A stretch of 36,377 nt of DNA from an uncultured Atopobium sp. (GTDB lineage Bacteria > Actinomycetota > Coriobacteriia > Coriobacteriales > Atopobiaceae): NCBI GenBank assembly GCA_937990665.1, contig CALKRF010000047.1, positions 1 through 36,377 on the forward strand, written 5' to 3'. Shown here one piece after another: positions 7,159-15,467 of the stretch (the stretch's first letter is position 1; each line of letters begins with the position of its first letter). A model generated the notes under the pieces. It saw only the letters and a program-made list of their open reading frames with translations, ran no database searches and was not told where the DNA came from. A program made the translations under genes and the position numbers.

Positions 7159-10100
7159 TTACTCCTCAGGCTGCTCCTTCTTCTCTGCAGCATAAAGCTC
7201 GGAGAGACGGACAAGGTGATCGTAGCGAGCCATTGCGGCTTCCTCGTTCTCCTTGAAGAGCCTCTCTGCGTGCTCTGGGAACTCGCGGGTGAGTCGGCTG
7301 TAACGAGCCTCGTTCATCAGGAACTCCTGGTAGCCACCCTTAGGTGCCTTGGAGTCAAGCGTGAACTTCTTACCTGCTGGTGCAGATGGGTTGAAGCGAT
7401 AAAGGTTCCAGTAGCCAGTCTCGACTGCCTTCTTCATCTCCTCCTGTGCGTGAGCCATGCCGCCCTTGATGGAGTGCATCTCGCATGGGGAGTAACCGAT
7501 GATGAGGGATGGTCCTGGATAAGCCTCTGCCTCAGCGATTGCCTTGAGAGTCTGCTGGAGGTTTGCGCCCATGGAAACCTGAGCAACATAGACGTAACCA
7601 TAGGTCATAGCAATCTCAGCAAGGTTCTTCTGCTTGATGTCCTTACCAGCTGCAGCGAACTGTGCAACCTGGCCAAGACGGGAAGCCTTAGAGGACTGAC
7701 CACCGGTGTTGGAGTAAACCTCAGTATCGAAGACAAAGACGTTGATGTCCTCGCCGGAAGCAAGAACGTGGTCAAGGCCACCGAAGCCGATGTCGTATGC
7801 CCAACCGTCGCCACCGAAGATCCAGAAGGACTTCTTGGTGAGGAAGCTCTTATTAGCAAGGATTTCCTTAGCTGTTGCAAGATCAGACTTCTCAAGCTCA
7901 ACTACAAAAGTCTTAGAAGCTTCCTTGGAGAGAGCTGCATCATTGACGGACTCAATCCATGCCTTAGCAGCATCCTTGAGATCCTGAGGTGCAGCCTCAT
8001 CCTCAACAAGCTGCTGAGCAAGCTCCAGAAGGCGCTTCTGCTGTGCCTGGTGACCAAGCATCAGACCCATACCGTGCTCTGCGTTGTCCTCGAAGAGGGA
8101 GTTGTTCCATGCTGGGCCGTGGCCGTTTGCATCGGTAGTGAATGGCGAGCAGGAAGCTGGGTTACCCCAAATGGAGGAGCAACCAGTTGCGTTGGAGATG
8201 AACATACGATCGCCAAAGAGCTGAGTGACCAGGCGGCCGTAGCTGGTCTCAGCGCAGCCTGCGCAGGAACCAGAGAACTCAAGAAGAGGCTTCTTGAACT
8301 GTGATGCCTTGACGTTGTTAGCGACAAGCTCGGTCTTCTCGGAGACGTGGTTGACTGCGTAGTCAAAGATCTCCTGCTTGGACTCCTGCTCCTCGATTGG
8401 CTTCATGGTCAGAGCATCTGCAGGGCAGATGTAGACGCAGTTGGAGCAACCGGTGCAGTCGAGCTGAGAAATAGCAATCTCAAACTTGTAGCCCTTAGCC
8501 TTAGGACCAACGGCATCCTTGAACTGAGACTGTGCTGGTGCAGCAGCAACCTCTTCGTCGGTAAGGACGAATGGACGAATGACTGCGTGTGGGCAGACAT
8601 AAGCGCACTGGTTACACTGGATGCACTTCTCGACATTCCACTCAGGAACAACAACAGCAATGCCACGCTTCTCATAAGCAGCAGCACCAAGCTCGAACTG
8701 TCCATCAACGTGGTTCTTAAATGCGGAAACAGGAAGTGCGTCACCCTCCATACGAGAGACTGGAGTCATGATGTCGCGAACCTGCTTGAGCAGAGCCTCG
8801 CGGCCCTCAAGGGTGATTGTGCTTGGAGCATCCTCTGCAGTAGCCCAATCAGCAGGAATCTCAATCTTAGTAAATGCAGTAGCACCAGCGTCGATTGCCT
8901 TGTGGTTCATATCGACGATGTTCTGGCCCTTCTTCAGGTAAGAATGAGTTGCAGCATCCTTCATGTACTGAAGTGCGTCTGCCTCTGGGAGAACCTTTGC
9001 AAGAGCAAAGAATGCAGACTGAAGAATGGTGTTGGTGCGCTTGCCCATACCAATTTCCTTGGCAAGATCAATTGCATTGATCAGATAAACGTTGATGTTG
9101 TTCTTAGCAATGTAGCGCTTTGCCTCTGCTGGCAGGTGGTGTGCAAACTCCTCTGCATCCCACTGGCAGTTGACCAGGAAGGTACCGCCAGGCTTGACGT
9201 CGCGGACCATCTTGTAGCCCTTGATGATGTATGCAGGAACGTGGCATGCAACAAAGTCTGCCTTAGTGACATAGTAAGGAGAACGGATCTTGTGATCACC
9301 GAAGCGCAGGTGGCTGATGGTGATACCGCCGGTCTTCTTGGAGTCATACTGGAAGTATGCCTGAACATATTTATCGGTGTGGTCACCAATAATCTTAATG
9401 GAGTTCTTGTTAGCACCAACGGTACCGTCGCCGCCAATACCCCAGAACTTGCACTCAATGGTGCCCTCAGCTGCAGTGTTAGGAGCCTCAGGATCCTCAG
9501 GGAGAGACAGGTTAGTAACATCGTCGACAATACCAATGGTGAACTCACGCTGAGGAGTATCCTTCTTGAGCTCCTCGAAGATTGCGAATGCAGATGATGG
9601 TGGGGTGTCCTTGGAACCAAGGCCATAACGACCACCAACAACCTTAATGCCTGTACGACCAGCCTCATAAAGGGAAGAAACAACGTCTTCGTAGAGAGGC
9701 TCACCAACGGAACCTGGCTCCTTGGTACGGTCGAGAACAGCAATCTTCTTGACGGACTCAGGAAGAACGTCAACAAAGTGCTTTACAGAGAATGGACGAT
9801 AGAGGCGGACCTTAACCAGACCGACCTTCTCGCCATGAGCGTTCAGGTAATCGATAACCTCTTCGAGGGTATCGCAGAAGGAACCCATGCAGATAACAAC
9901 GCGGTCAGCGTCTTCTGCACCGTAGTAATTGAACAGACCGTAGTCAGTACCAAGCTTAGCGTTGATCTGGTTCATGTAGTCTTCAACAACTGCTGGCAGC
10001 TGGTTATAAACCTCGTTGCATGCCTCGCGGTGCTGGAAGAAGATATCGCCGTTCTCGTGGGAACCACGGCTTGATGGATGCTCTGGGTTCAGTGCATGAT

Positions 10101-10713
10101 CGCGGAATGCCTGGACAGCGTCCATATCACACATCTCAGCCAGATCAGCATAATCCCAAACAGCAACCTTCTGAATCTCATGAGAAGTACGGAAGCCGTC
10201 GAAGAAGTTAACAAATGGAACCTTGCCCTTGATTGCTGCAAGGTGAGCAACAGGAGCCAGATCCATAACCTCCTGGACGTTGCCTTCTGCGAGAAGTGCA
10301 AAGCCAGTCTGGCGAGCGGACATAACGTCAGAGTGATCGCCAAAGATGTTCAGTGCATGGGTTGCAACGGTACGTGCGCTGACGTGGAAAACACCAGGGA
10401 GCTGCTCGCCGGCAATCTTGTACATGTTTGGAAGCATGAGCAAGAGGCCCTGAGAAGCGGTGTAAGTAGTGGTCAGAGCACCTGAACCAAGAGAACCGTG
10501 AACAGCACCAGCTGCGCCAGCCTCGGACTGCATCTCGACAACCTTGACAGTTGTACCAAAGATGTTCTTTACACCCTGGGCGGACCACTGGTCAACATAG
10601 TCTGCCATTGGACTTGATGGGGTAATTGGGTAAATGCCCGCTACCTCGGTAAACGCATACGACACGTAAGCCGCGGCGTTGTTACCGTCCATGGACTTAA
10701 ACTTTCTTGCCAT
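7159..10713 (-). CDS. nifJ: Pyruvate:ferredoxin (flavodoxin) oxidoreductase, single-chain
   Basis: A 1184-residue enzyme, the standard length for homodimeric PFOR. It oxidatively decarboxylates pyruvate with CoA to acetyl-CoA, CO2 and reduced ferredoxin, the central step of fermentative energy metabolism. In order: the N-terminal pyrimidine-binding domain with YPITPSSPMAD, the gamma and CoA-binding domains, a two-cluster ferredoxin domain (C697/C700/C703/C707 and C753/C756/C759/C763), and the TPP domain with proximal-cluster cysteines starting at C817/C820 and the GDGWAYDIG and NTGGQSSK motifs. ATG at 10713 is chosen because AAGGAGAGG precedes it; an upstream in-frame start at 10767 has no such support. 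It is monocistronic, with its own terminator and a long dyad-rich upstream region. Confidence 0.97.
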   Translation of the reverse strand: MARKFKSMDGNNAAAYVSYAFTEVAGIYPITPSSPMADYVDQWSAQGVKNIFGTTVKVVEMQSEAGAAGAVHGSLGSGALTTTYTASQGLLLMLPNMYKIAGEQLPGVFHVSARTVATHALNIFGDHSDVMSARQTGFALLAEGNVQEVMDLAPVAHLAAIKGKVPFVNFFDGFRTSHEIQKVAVWDYADLAEMCDMDAVQAFRDHALNPEHPSSRGSHENGDIFFQHREACNEVYNQLPAVVEDYMNQINAKLGTDYGLFNYYGAEDADRVVICMGSFCDTLEEVIDYLNAHGEKVGLVKVRLYRPFSVKHFVDVLPESVKKIAVLDRTKEPGSVGEPLYEDVVSSLYEAGRTGIKVVGGRYGLGSKDTPPSSAFAIFEELKKDTPQREFTIGIVDDVTNLSLPEDPEAPNTAAEGTIECKFWGIGGDGTVGANKNSIKIIGDHTDKYVQAYFQYDSKKTGGITISHLRFGDHKIRSPYYVTKADFVACHVPAYIIKGYKMVRDVKPGGTFLVNCQWDAEEFAHHLPAEAKRYIAKNNINVYLINAIDLAKEIGMGKRTNTILQSAFFALAKVLPEADALQYMKDAATHSYLKKGQNIVDMNHKAIDAGATAFTKIEIPADWATAEDAPSTITLEGREALLKQVRDIMTPVSRMEGDALPVSAFKNHVDGQFELGAAAYEKRGIAVVVPEWNVEKCIQCNQCAYVCPHAVIRPFVLTDEEVAAAPAQSQFKDAVGPKAKGYKFEIAISQLDCTGCSNCVYICPADALTMKPIEEQESKQEIFDYAVNHVSEKTELVANNVKASQFKKPLLEFSGSCAGCAETSYGRLVTQLFGDRMFISNATGCSSIWGNPASCSPFTTDANGHGPAWNNSLFEDNAEHGMGLMLGHQAQQKRLLELAQQLVEDEAAPQDLKDAAKAWIESVNDAALSKEASKTFVVELEKSDLATAKEILANKSFLTKKSFWIFGGDGWAYDIGFGGLDHVLASGEDINVFVFDTEVYSNTGGQSSKASRLGQVAQFAAAGKDIKQKNLAEIAMTYGYVYVAQVSMGANLQQTLKAIAEAEAYPGPSLIIGYSPCEMHSIKGGMAHAQEEMKKAVETGYWNLYRFNPSAPAGKKFTLDSKAPKGGYQEFLMNEARYSRLTREFPEHAERLFKENEEAAMARYDHLVRLSELYAAEKKEQPEE

Positions 10714-10731
10714 TTCCTCTCCTTGCCTAAT

Positions 10732-10747
10732 CTGTGATTTCTCACAG
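10732..10747 (-). promoter_or_regulatory. Stem-loop with GNRA tetraloop upstream of the nifJ ribosome binding site
   Basis: On the coding (minus) strand CTGTGA and TCACAG are perfectly complementary around a GAAA loop, a GNRA-type tetraloop. The element lies seven bases upstream of the Shine-Dalgarno. It could stabilise the nifJ mRNA 5' end or tune initiation. As DNA it also resembles a CRP/FNR-like half-site pair, but with a four-base rather than six-base spacer. Confidence 0.5.
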
Positions 10748-10796
10748 TATGCGTCTGTGCGATCCAAAATAAAGCTGTAGACCCTGGGTAACTACG

Positions 10797-10808
10797 GAAA
10801 CATGTTTC
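10797..10808. promoter_or_regulatory. GAAACATGTTTC palindrome in the nifJ upstream region
   Basis: A perfect 12-base palindrome, 84 bases before the nifJ start and just downstream of the candidate promoter. It is a plausible operator, but no known regulator motif is recognised with confidence. Confidence 0.35.
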
Positions 10809-10840
10809 ATAGTTCGGCCGGCAGCGGTCGCATAATGCTT

Positions 10841-10870
10841 TTATTATTGCGCAAAAAAACAATGAAACAA
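10841..10870 (-). promoter_or_regulatory. nifJ: Candidate nifJ promoter
   Basis: On the minus strand TTGTTT (10870-10865) and TAATAA (10846-10841) are 18 bases apart. This would give a leader of about 120 bases carrying the palindrome and the GNRA hairpin. The surrounding DNA is AT-rich, so chance matches are easy. Confidence 0.35.
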
Positions 10871-10892
10871 ATCAGAAATATAAGCTGACAAA

Positions 10893-10922
10893 TACCTATT
10901 TTCAGGTAGGAATTTCTACCTG
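10893..10922. repeat. Overlapping, mutually exclusive inverted repeats upstream of nifJ
   Basis: CAGGTAG (10903-10909) and CTACCTG (10916-10922) are complementary with a six-base spacer. The first arm can instead pair with TACCT at 10893-10897. The 10714-11108 stretch has no gene and is AT-rich. This is one of at least three dyads between the candidate nifJ promoter and the next gene. Confidence 0.5.
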
Positions 10923-10960
10923 CAGAATTACAAAATAAACATAACACTAAAGTGCAAGTT

Positions 10961-10978
10961 TTTTGTAAATCGACAAAA
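10961..10978. repeat. TTTTGT/ACAAAA dyad
   Basis: A perfect inverted repeat of six bases with a six-base spacer (AAATCG) in the nifJ upstream region. It could be an operator, but AT-rich context makes chance likely. Confidence 0.3.
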
Positions 10979-10999
10979 TATTCAAGTACACAAGCAGCC

Positions 11000-11026
11000 A
11001 TCTGTCTGAAAAACAGACAGATTTTT
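11000..11026 (+). terminator. Plus-strand terminator-like hairpin with no gene upstream
   Basis: ATCTGTCTG (11000-11008) and CAGACAGAT (11014-11022) form a perfect nine-base stem with an A5 loop, followed on the plus strand by a run of five T. Only minus-strand genes flank it, and on the minus strand there is no T tract. It may end an unannotated plus-strand RNA or antisense transcript, or it may be an operator dyad. Confidence 0.5.
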
Positions 11027-11108
11027 ACGTAGGCGCTCAACGTGCGACAACTTTATCGTGCGTTGCGTACCCTTTGCTGGACGAGCCTTAAATATCGTAC
11101 TTATCTGA

Positions 11109-11771
11109 TTACTTAGCAGCTTTGATTTCACAAAGCTTCTTGTAACCAAATAAGAAACGCTCTCCTATCTCACCTTGAGCATCAGAAGCACATACGATTC
11201 CATGTTCATCTGAAGTAAGGAAAGCTTCATCAAATTTGGCGGTTCCATCAAATACCTGGGCAATAACGTCTGGATTAAACTCTGTTGACTCATGAAGAGT
11301 CTGTGCCAGGTCTAACACTAAACTTGTGACTCCTGATCGAACGCTTTCTTCCGAGACACCCGCAATAAGCTTTCCGTCTTTTACCAGCCAAAGCACCTCT
11401 GGTGCACAATGAGTTTGCTGCTCTTCTCGCTGTGAAATCCTTGCGCGTCCCGCAAGAGACAGAACCGAACGCTCTTCCAAAGACTGGTAAGGTCCGACAG
11501 TCATAGCAGCCTGTCCATTGCTCTCAAGCAAAATCATAAGAACGCCATCTGGAAACTCTTGTGACCCTTCTTTAAGCGTTCCCTCAATATGCTGCTTAGC
11601 CCAAGCAATCAAGTGCGGAGAAACCTCTTTTTGCGCAACAACTCGCTTGCTCAGCGCACGTAAGTGCCTGTTATCAAGAGGGAGGGCACCTCCAGATAAT
11701 CTCCAACGACAAACAAGTTCTGGATTATCAAGCTCAAACTTTTGAGCTGCTTCTAACTCTTCCTGGTCCAC
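11109..11771 (-). CDS. Hypothetical protein downstream of purH
   Basis: A 220-residue soluble protein that I do not recognise. It starts with an acidic segment and has no signal peptide, membrane helix or obvious catalytic motif; the composition suggests an alpha/beta cytosolic fold. The GTG at 11771 is chosen because GGGGGAGG lies five bases upstream; a TTG at 11786 is also in frame but would overlap that Shine-Dalgarno. The gene begins 53 bases after purH, with a hairpin of weak terminator quality between, so it may be co-transcribed with purH. The intact frame and strong ribosome binding site support a real gene. Confidence 0.75.
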   Translation of the reverse strand: MDQEELEAAQKFELDNPELVCRWRLSGGALPLDNRHLRALSKRVVAQKEVSPHLIAWAKQHIEGTLKEGSQEFPDGVLMILLESNGQAAMTVGPYQSLEERSVLSLAGRARISQREEQQTHCAPEVLWLVKDGKLIAGVSEESVRSGVTSLVLDLAQTLHESTEFNPDVIAQVFDGTAKFDEAFLTSDEHGIVCASDAQGEIGERFLFGYKKLCEIKAAK

Positions 11772-11802
11772 AGTGTCCTCCCCCAACTTTTTTTAAAATG
11801 AA

Positions 11803-11823
11803 CTGCTAATCCCGAATTAGCAG
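11803..11823 (-). terminator. Hairpin just after the purH stop, weak terminator
   Basis: CTGCTAAT (11803-11810) pairs perfectly with ATTAGCAG (11816-11823) around a five-base loop. On the minus strand it is followed by TTCATTTT, not a clean T run, so termination is probably partial. Confidence 0.5.
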
Positions 11824-11824
11824 A

Positions 11825-13414
11825 TTAGTGCCTAAAGTGACGCTTGCCTGTAAACACCATTGCAATGCCGTATTCATCACAAGCAGCAATAGACTCATCA
11901 TCTCTGACTGATCCGCCTGGCTGAATAATGGCTGTTACGCCATGGGCCGCCAAGGTGTCAACGTTATCTCGGAATGGGAAGAAGGCATCAGATGCTGCCA
12001 CAAGATTCTTTGAATCAATTCCCATGCGCTCACAAGCTGCCTCTGCACGCTCACACGCGAGAAGAGCGGCGTCAACACGATTAGGCTGACCTGGCCCCAT
12101 ACCAATTCCAGCCTGATCTTTTGCAACCAAAATTGCATTTGACTTAACGGTCTTGCAAACTTTCCAAGCAAATACCAAATCGTTCAGCTCTTCTGGAGTT
12201 GGTTGGCGCTTGGTAACAACCTCAAAGCTCTCTGCGGTTTCATCTGCATGATCAAGGTCTTGCACCAACAATCCGCCGTCAACAGTTCTCATTTCAAGCT
12301 CACGGCTTCTATCGATTCCGCCTGTAGCTAAGACGCGGAGATTTGTTCTCTTTGATAGACGCTCAAGAGCCTCTCCTGTGAAGCTTGGTGCAATAAGAAC
12401 CTCAACAAACTGCTTATTGATGTCTGCAAAGTGCTCAACAAACTCCAGAGGAACCTCTCTATTAACTGCAATAATTCCACCAAACGCAGAGACTGGATCG
12501 CAAGCAAATGCTCGATCGTATGCCTCAACAACATTTTCCGCCGTAGCAGATCCACAAGGATTCTGGTGCTTCAAAATGATGACTGATGGGTCATCAAACT
12601 CACGAACAGCAGCCCAAGCTGCATCAGTATCAAGCAAATTGTTGTAAGACAAGGGCTTACCCTGAAGTTGCTGAGCGTTTGCCAGAGAGTGTGCAGGAGC
12701 TCCAGGCATCTTATAAAACGCTGCGGACTGCTGAGGATTTTCTCCGTAACGAAGATCTTGTTCTTTTGTTGCCTTTACCAGCAAAGTCTCTGGGAATGTA
12801 CTCCACTCTGCTTCAACAACACCAGAAAGGTATGCGGCAATAGCGCCATCGTATGCAGCCGTTGTCTTAAATACCTTCAAAGCCAGCTGCTGGCGAGAAG
12901 CCCTTGTAGTTGCACCGTCATGGGCACGCATCTCATCAAGAACACGACCATAATCTGCCGGATCAACAACAACCGTAACAAAATCATTATTCTTTGCAGC
13001 AGAGCGGAGCATTGAAGGTCCACCGATATCGATATGCTCAATTGCATTTTCAAGAGTTACTGATGGATCAGCTACGGTCTTCTCAAACTCATAGAGATTA
13101 ACGCAGACCAGGTCAATCATGCCAATACCATTATTCTCTGCGTCTGCGACATGACCGGGATTATCTCTACGGCATAAAAGACCACCATGAACACGAGGAT
13201 GCAGCGTCTTAACGCGGCCGTCCATCATCTCTGGAAATCCGGTATAAGACTCAATAGGAACTACAGGCACACCAGCCTCTTCGAGGATTTTTGCGGTTCC
13301 GCCTGTTGAAATTACCTCAACGCCAAACTCTTTAGTAAGCGTTTGTGCAAATTCAACAATACCTGTTTTGTCTGTTACCGAAATTAGCGCACGTTTGATA
13401 GGGGCCTCAGCCAT
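11825..13414 (-). CDS. purH: Bifunctional AICAR transformylase / IMP cyclohydrolase
   Basis: A 529-residue PurH, the normal family length, catalysing the last two steps of de novo IMP synthesis: 10-formyl-THF-dependent formylation of AICAR, then ring closure. The N-terminal MGS-like cyclohydrolase domain (about 1-150) contains KTGIVEFA and STGGTAKIL. The AICAR transformylase domain follows, with RYGENPQQ, the KHQNPCG motif and a C-terminal FTGKRHFRH typical of the family end. ATG at 13414 follows AAGGAG; a longer in-frame start at 13453 lacks one. It is divergent from the GNAT gene. Other purine genes (purC, purB) lie about 15-20 kb away, so the pathway is not one operon. Confidence 0.97.
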   Translation of the reverse strand: MAEAPIKRALISVTDKTGIVEFAQTLTKEFGVEVISTGGTAKILEEAGVPVVPIESYTGFPEMMDGRVKTLHPRVHGGLLCRRDNPGHVADAENNGIGMIDLVCVNLYEFEKTVADPSVTLENAIEHIDIGGPSMLRSAAKNNDFVTVVVDPADYGRVLDEMRAHDGATTRASRQQLALKVFKTTAAYDGAIAAYLSGVVEAEWSTFPETLLVKATKEQDLRYGENPQQSAAFYKMPGAPAHSLANAQQLQGKPLSYNNLLDTDAAWAAVREFDDPSVIILKHQNPCGSATAENVVEAYDRAFACDPVSAFGGIIAVNREVPLEFVEHFADINKQFVEVLIAPSFTGEALERLSKRTNLRVLATGGIDRSRELEMRTVDGGLLVQDLDHADETAESFEVVTKRQPTPEELNDLVFAWKVCKTVKSNAILVAKDQAGIGMGPGQPNRVDAALLACERAEAACERMGIDSKNLVAASDAFFPFRDNVDTLAAHGVTAIIQPGGSVRDDESIAACDEYGIAMVFTGKRHFRH

Positions 13415-13512
13415 TGCCGCTCCTTTGTGTTTGACACTTGCTATCAGAAACACTTACAGCCTATCAGCTGCGAAACACTACGTACTAGATGTAAACAAAC
13501 TTGAAACTATTC

Positions 13513-13518
13513 TATAAT
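13513..13518 (+). promoter_or_regulatory. Candidate -10 element for the GNAT-gluQ-tRNA unit
   Basis: A consensus TATAAT lies 37 bases before the GNAT start in the purH divergent region. The -35 region is poor (TGTAAA at about 17 bases), so this may depend on an activator or be a weak promoter. Confidence 0.4.
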
Positions 13519-13554
13519 CTTCCGCTGTAAAACACCTGAAAGGAACTGTTTCAT

Positions 13555-14184
13555 ATGTCTGCCGATACTCCAATCATAGTCCCCTTCGAAGATACTGACT
13601 TACCAGAACTTATCTCAATCGTTGAACGCGTCTGGTACTTGGATGGCGATGAATCTAAAGAAACCAGTAGGTCTCTGGCTACCATTGATATTTCTTACTA
13701 CATTGGTGTTTCAACTCATCGTTTTGTTGCAAAACACGGAAATACAGTTCTCGGCTTTATTTTCTGCTCCAACGGAGAAGATCCAGAAGATAAGCAGAAA
13801 TGGATTGAGCTTGAAAATGCCTCAACCATTACAGCCAAAAAACTCTTAAGCCCGAAAGACTTTGAAGGCTATGAAGCCGTTGATACCGTCGAATCAAATC
13901 TGATCCGCAAATACTGGAATGAAGGAGTCAAAACTCCCAAGTGGGAAATTACACTATTCTGCGTAAGCCCTGCTGCTCAAGGAAAAGGTGTCGGCGGTAT
14001 GCTCTTTTCCTATATGCTCAATTTTTTGAAAGAACAAGGAGCTAAGCATTGCTTCCTTGCAACAGATGATGACTGCGACATTAGTTTCTATCAACACAAG
14101 GGTCTTGTCTGTAAAGATGAAGCTCCGGTTAAAGCGAACGGACAAGACTTTGGCTTTGCCTATATCTATGCGAGAGATCTCTAA
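13555..14184 (+). CDS. GNAT-family N-acetyltransferase
   Basis: A 209-residue protein with a GNAT fold. The acetyl-CoA pyrophosphate-binding motif A is visible as FCVSPAAQGKGVGGML (Q-x-x-G-x-G/A pattern) at about residues 128-143. It is preceded by a beta strand (WEITLF) and followed by an ATDDDCDISFYQHKG segment typical of motif B. The acceptor substrate cannot be deduced. ATG at 13555 follows a GAAAGGA Shine-Dalgarno. Its stop lies two bases before the gluQ start, so the two are probably translationally coupled. That link may be only operonic and need not imply tRNA modification. Confidence 0.85.
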   Translation: MSADTPIIVPFEDTDLPELISIVERVWYLDGDESKETSRSLATIDISYYIGVSTHRFVAKHGNTVLGFIFCSNGEDPEDKQKWIELENASTITAKKLLSPKDFEGYEAVDTVESNLIRKYWNEGVKTPKWEITLFCVSPAAQGKGVGGMLFSYMLNFLKEQGAKHCFLATDDDCDISFYQHKGLVCKDEAPVKANGQDFGFAYIYARDL

Positions 14185-14186
14185 GA

Positions 14187-15122
14187 ATGAGTTCTTGCAT
14201 TGGAAGATTTGCGCCAACTCCTTCTGGAAGGATACACCTAGGCAACGTTTTCTCAGCGCTTATGGCTTGGGCCAGCGTTCGCTCCCAAAATGGCAGCTTA
14301 ATTCTTCGCATTGAAGACTTAGATATTCGTGCTCATAATCCTCAATACACCTCTCTTCTCCTGGATGATTTACAGTGGCTGGGACTAACTTGGGACAGAG
14401 GGCCGTTTTTCCAAAGCAAGCGTACGGAGCTCTATCAGGACGCTCTATTGAAATTGAAACAACAGAAACTTTTGTATCCTTGCTTTTGTTCCCGAGCAGA
14501 CTTACACGCTGCACAAGCCCCTCATGCCAGCGATGGTGCATATGTTTATGCGGGAACCTGCCGCGACCTGAGCAAATCCGAGCGTGAAGAGCTTTCTAAA
14601 CATAAAATCCCAGCAACTCGCATACGAGTTCCTAATAAGACCTACGCGTTTGAAGACAAAGTCTATGGTCAAACATCTCAAAATCTTTCTAAATTATGTG
14701 GAGACTTTATTGTTCAACGTGCAGATGACGTCTTTGCCTATCAACTTGCTGTAGTAGTTGACGATGCTGACATGGGCGTAACTGAAGTAGTTAGAGGATC
14801 AGACCTTCTCTCGTCTACTCCTCGCCAGCTTTATTTACAAGACGTGCTTGGTCTTTCTCATCCCATCTATGCTCACCTCCCCCTACTTGTTGCGCCAGAT
14901 GGCAGGAGACTTTCTAAACGCAATCACGATCTAGATCTTGGTGTTCTGAGAGACCAAGGAAAAACACCAGAAGAAATTCTTGGCTTTCTAGCGTATTGCA
15001 TAGGTCTTGCAGAAAAAGAAGAGCCTCTTTCTGCAGTACAAGTTGCCAATCGCTTTTCATGGGATGTACTTCGCGCTCACCGAAAAAACGTGGTTGTTGA
15101 GCATTTTTCACATGTTTTGTAA
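14187..15122 (+). CDS. gluQ: Glutamyl-queuosine tRNA(Asp) synthetase
   Basis: A 311-residue truncated class I glutamyl-tRNA synthetase paralogue without an anticodon-binding domain. It has GRFAPTPSGRIHLGN (HIGH-type motif) at the N-terminus. The CxC-x(n)-Y-x3-C zinc-binding insertion (PCFCSRADL, then YAGTC) distinguishes GluQ-RS, and RLSKRN serves as the KMSKS motif. It attaches glutamate to the queuosine base at position 34 of tRNA-Asp, so it implies that queuosine is present; with the QueT-like gene this points to Q salvage. ATG at 14187 follows the GNAT stop at once. tRNA-Ser and tRNA-Arg genes follow, behind their own promoter. Confidence 0.92.
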   Translation: MSSCIGRFAPTPSGRIHLGNVFSALMAWASVRSQNGSLILRIEDLDIRAHNPQYTSLLLDDLQWLGLTWDRGPFFQSKRTELYQDALLKLKQQKLLYPCFCSRADLHAAQAPHASDGAYVYAGTCRDLSKSEREELSKHKIPATRIRVPNKTYAFEDKVYGQTSQNLSKLCGDFIVQRADDVFAYQLAVVVDDADMGVTEVVRGSDLLSSTPRQLYLQDVLGLSHPIYAHLPLLVAPDGRRLSKRNHDLDLGVLRDQGKTPEEILGFLAYCIGLAEKEEPLSAVQVANRFSWDVLRAHRKNVVVEHFSHVL

Positions 15123-15131
15123 AATGTCTTA

Positions 15132-15160
15132 TTGTGAGTGACGCCAGTTCGGGGTATCAT
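15132..15160 (+). promoter_or_regulatory. tRNA-Ser promoter
   Basis: TTGTGA (15132-15137) and TATCAT (15155-15160) are separated by 17 bases, with the tRNA starting 18 bases past the -10. It sits in the short gap after gluQ. Confidence 0.65.
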
Positions 15161-15177
15161 TCTCAAGCACCCATTTT

Positions 15178-15268
15178 GGAGAGCTGACCGAGAGGCCGAA
15201 GGTGCTCGCCTGCTAAGCGAGTATGGGCCCCAAGCCCATCTGGGGTTCGAATCCCCAGCTCTCCGCCA
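15178..15268 (+). tRNA. tRNA-Ser (GCT)
   Basis: A 91-base class II tRNA with acceptor stem GGAGAGC/GCTCTCC, discriminator G and encoded CCA. The anticodon stem CTCGC/GCGAG encloses loop CTGCTAA with anticodon GCT at 15212-15214. A long variable arm (GGGC/GCCC) and a GTTCGAATC T loop are visible. It reads AGC and AGU codons. Confidence 0.96.
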
Positions 15269-15277
15269 GAATTTTCT

Positions 15278-15307
15278 GCTCGTTGCATTTCTGCGACGAG
15301 CTTTTTT
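15278..15307 (+). terminator. Terminator after tRNA-Ser
   Basis: GCTCGTTGCA (15278-15287) pairs with TGCGACGAGC (15292-15301) with one G-U pair and a four-base loop, followed by six T. Confidence 0.9.
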
Positions 15308-15380
15308 CTTTCCAAGAAGAACTTTTTCTAAGATTAGTCTTGCATTTTCAACTGGAAAATGGCATTCTATCTACTTGCAC

Positions 15381-15457
15381 GCGGCGTTACCTCAGCTGGA
15401 TAGAGGACCTGACTACGAATCAGGGCGTCATAGGTTCGAATCCTATACGCCGCACCA
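15381..15457 (+). tRNA. tRNA-Arg (ACG)
   Basis: A 77-base tRNA with acceptor GCGGCGT/ACGCCGC, discriminator A and encoded CCA. Anticodon stem CCTGA/TCAGG encloses loop CTACGAA, anticodon ACG at 15415-15417; A34 would be deaminated to inosine to read CGU, CGC and CGA. A possible -35 (TTGCAT near 15339) lies upstream, but the -10 is unclear. Confidence 0.96.
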
Positions 15458-15467
15458 CTTGAACTTA

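Noticed and set aside
7216..9597. Long plus-strand open frames opposite nifJ
   Set aside because: They are mirror frames of a highly expressed gene with strong codon bias, have no ribosome binding sites, and read as Leu/Cys/Ser-rich low-quality protein.
10732..10747. CRP/FNR binding site before nifJ
   Set aside because: TGTGA and TCACA are four, not six, bases apart, and the site lies inside the untranslated leader next to the ribosome binding site; an RNA hairpin with a GAAA loop is the better reading.
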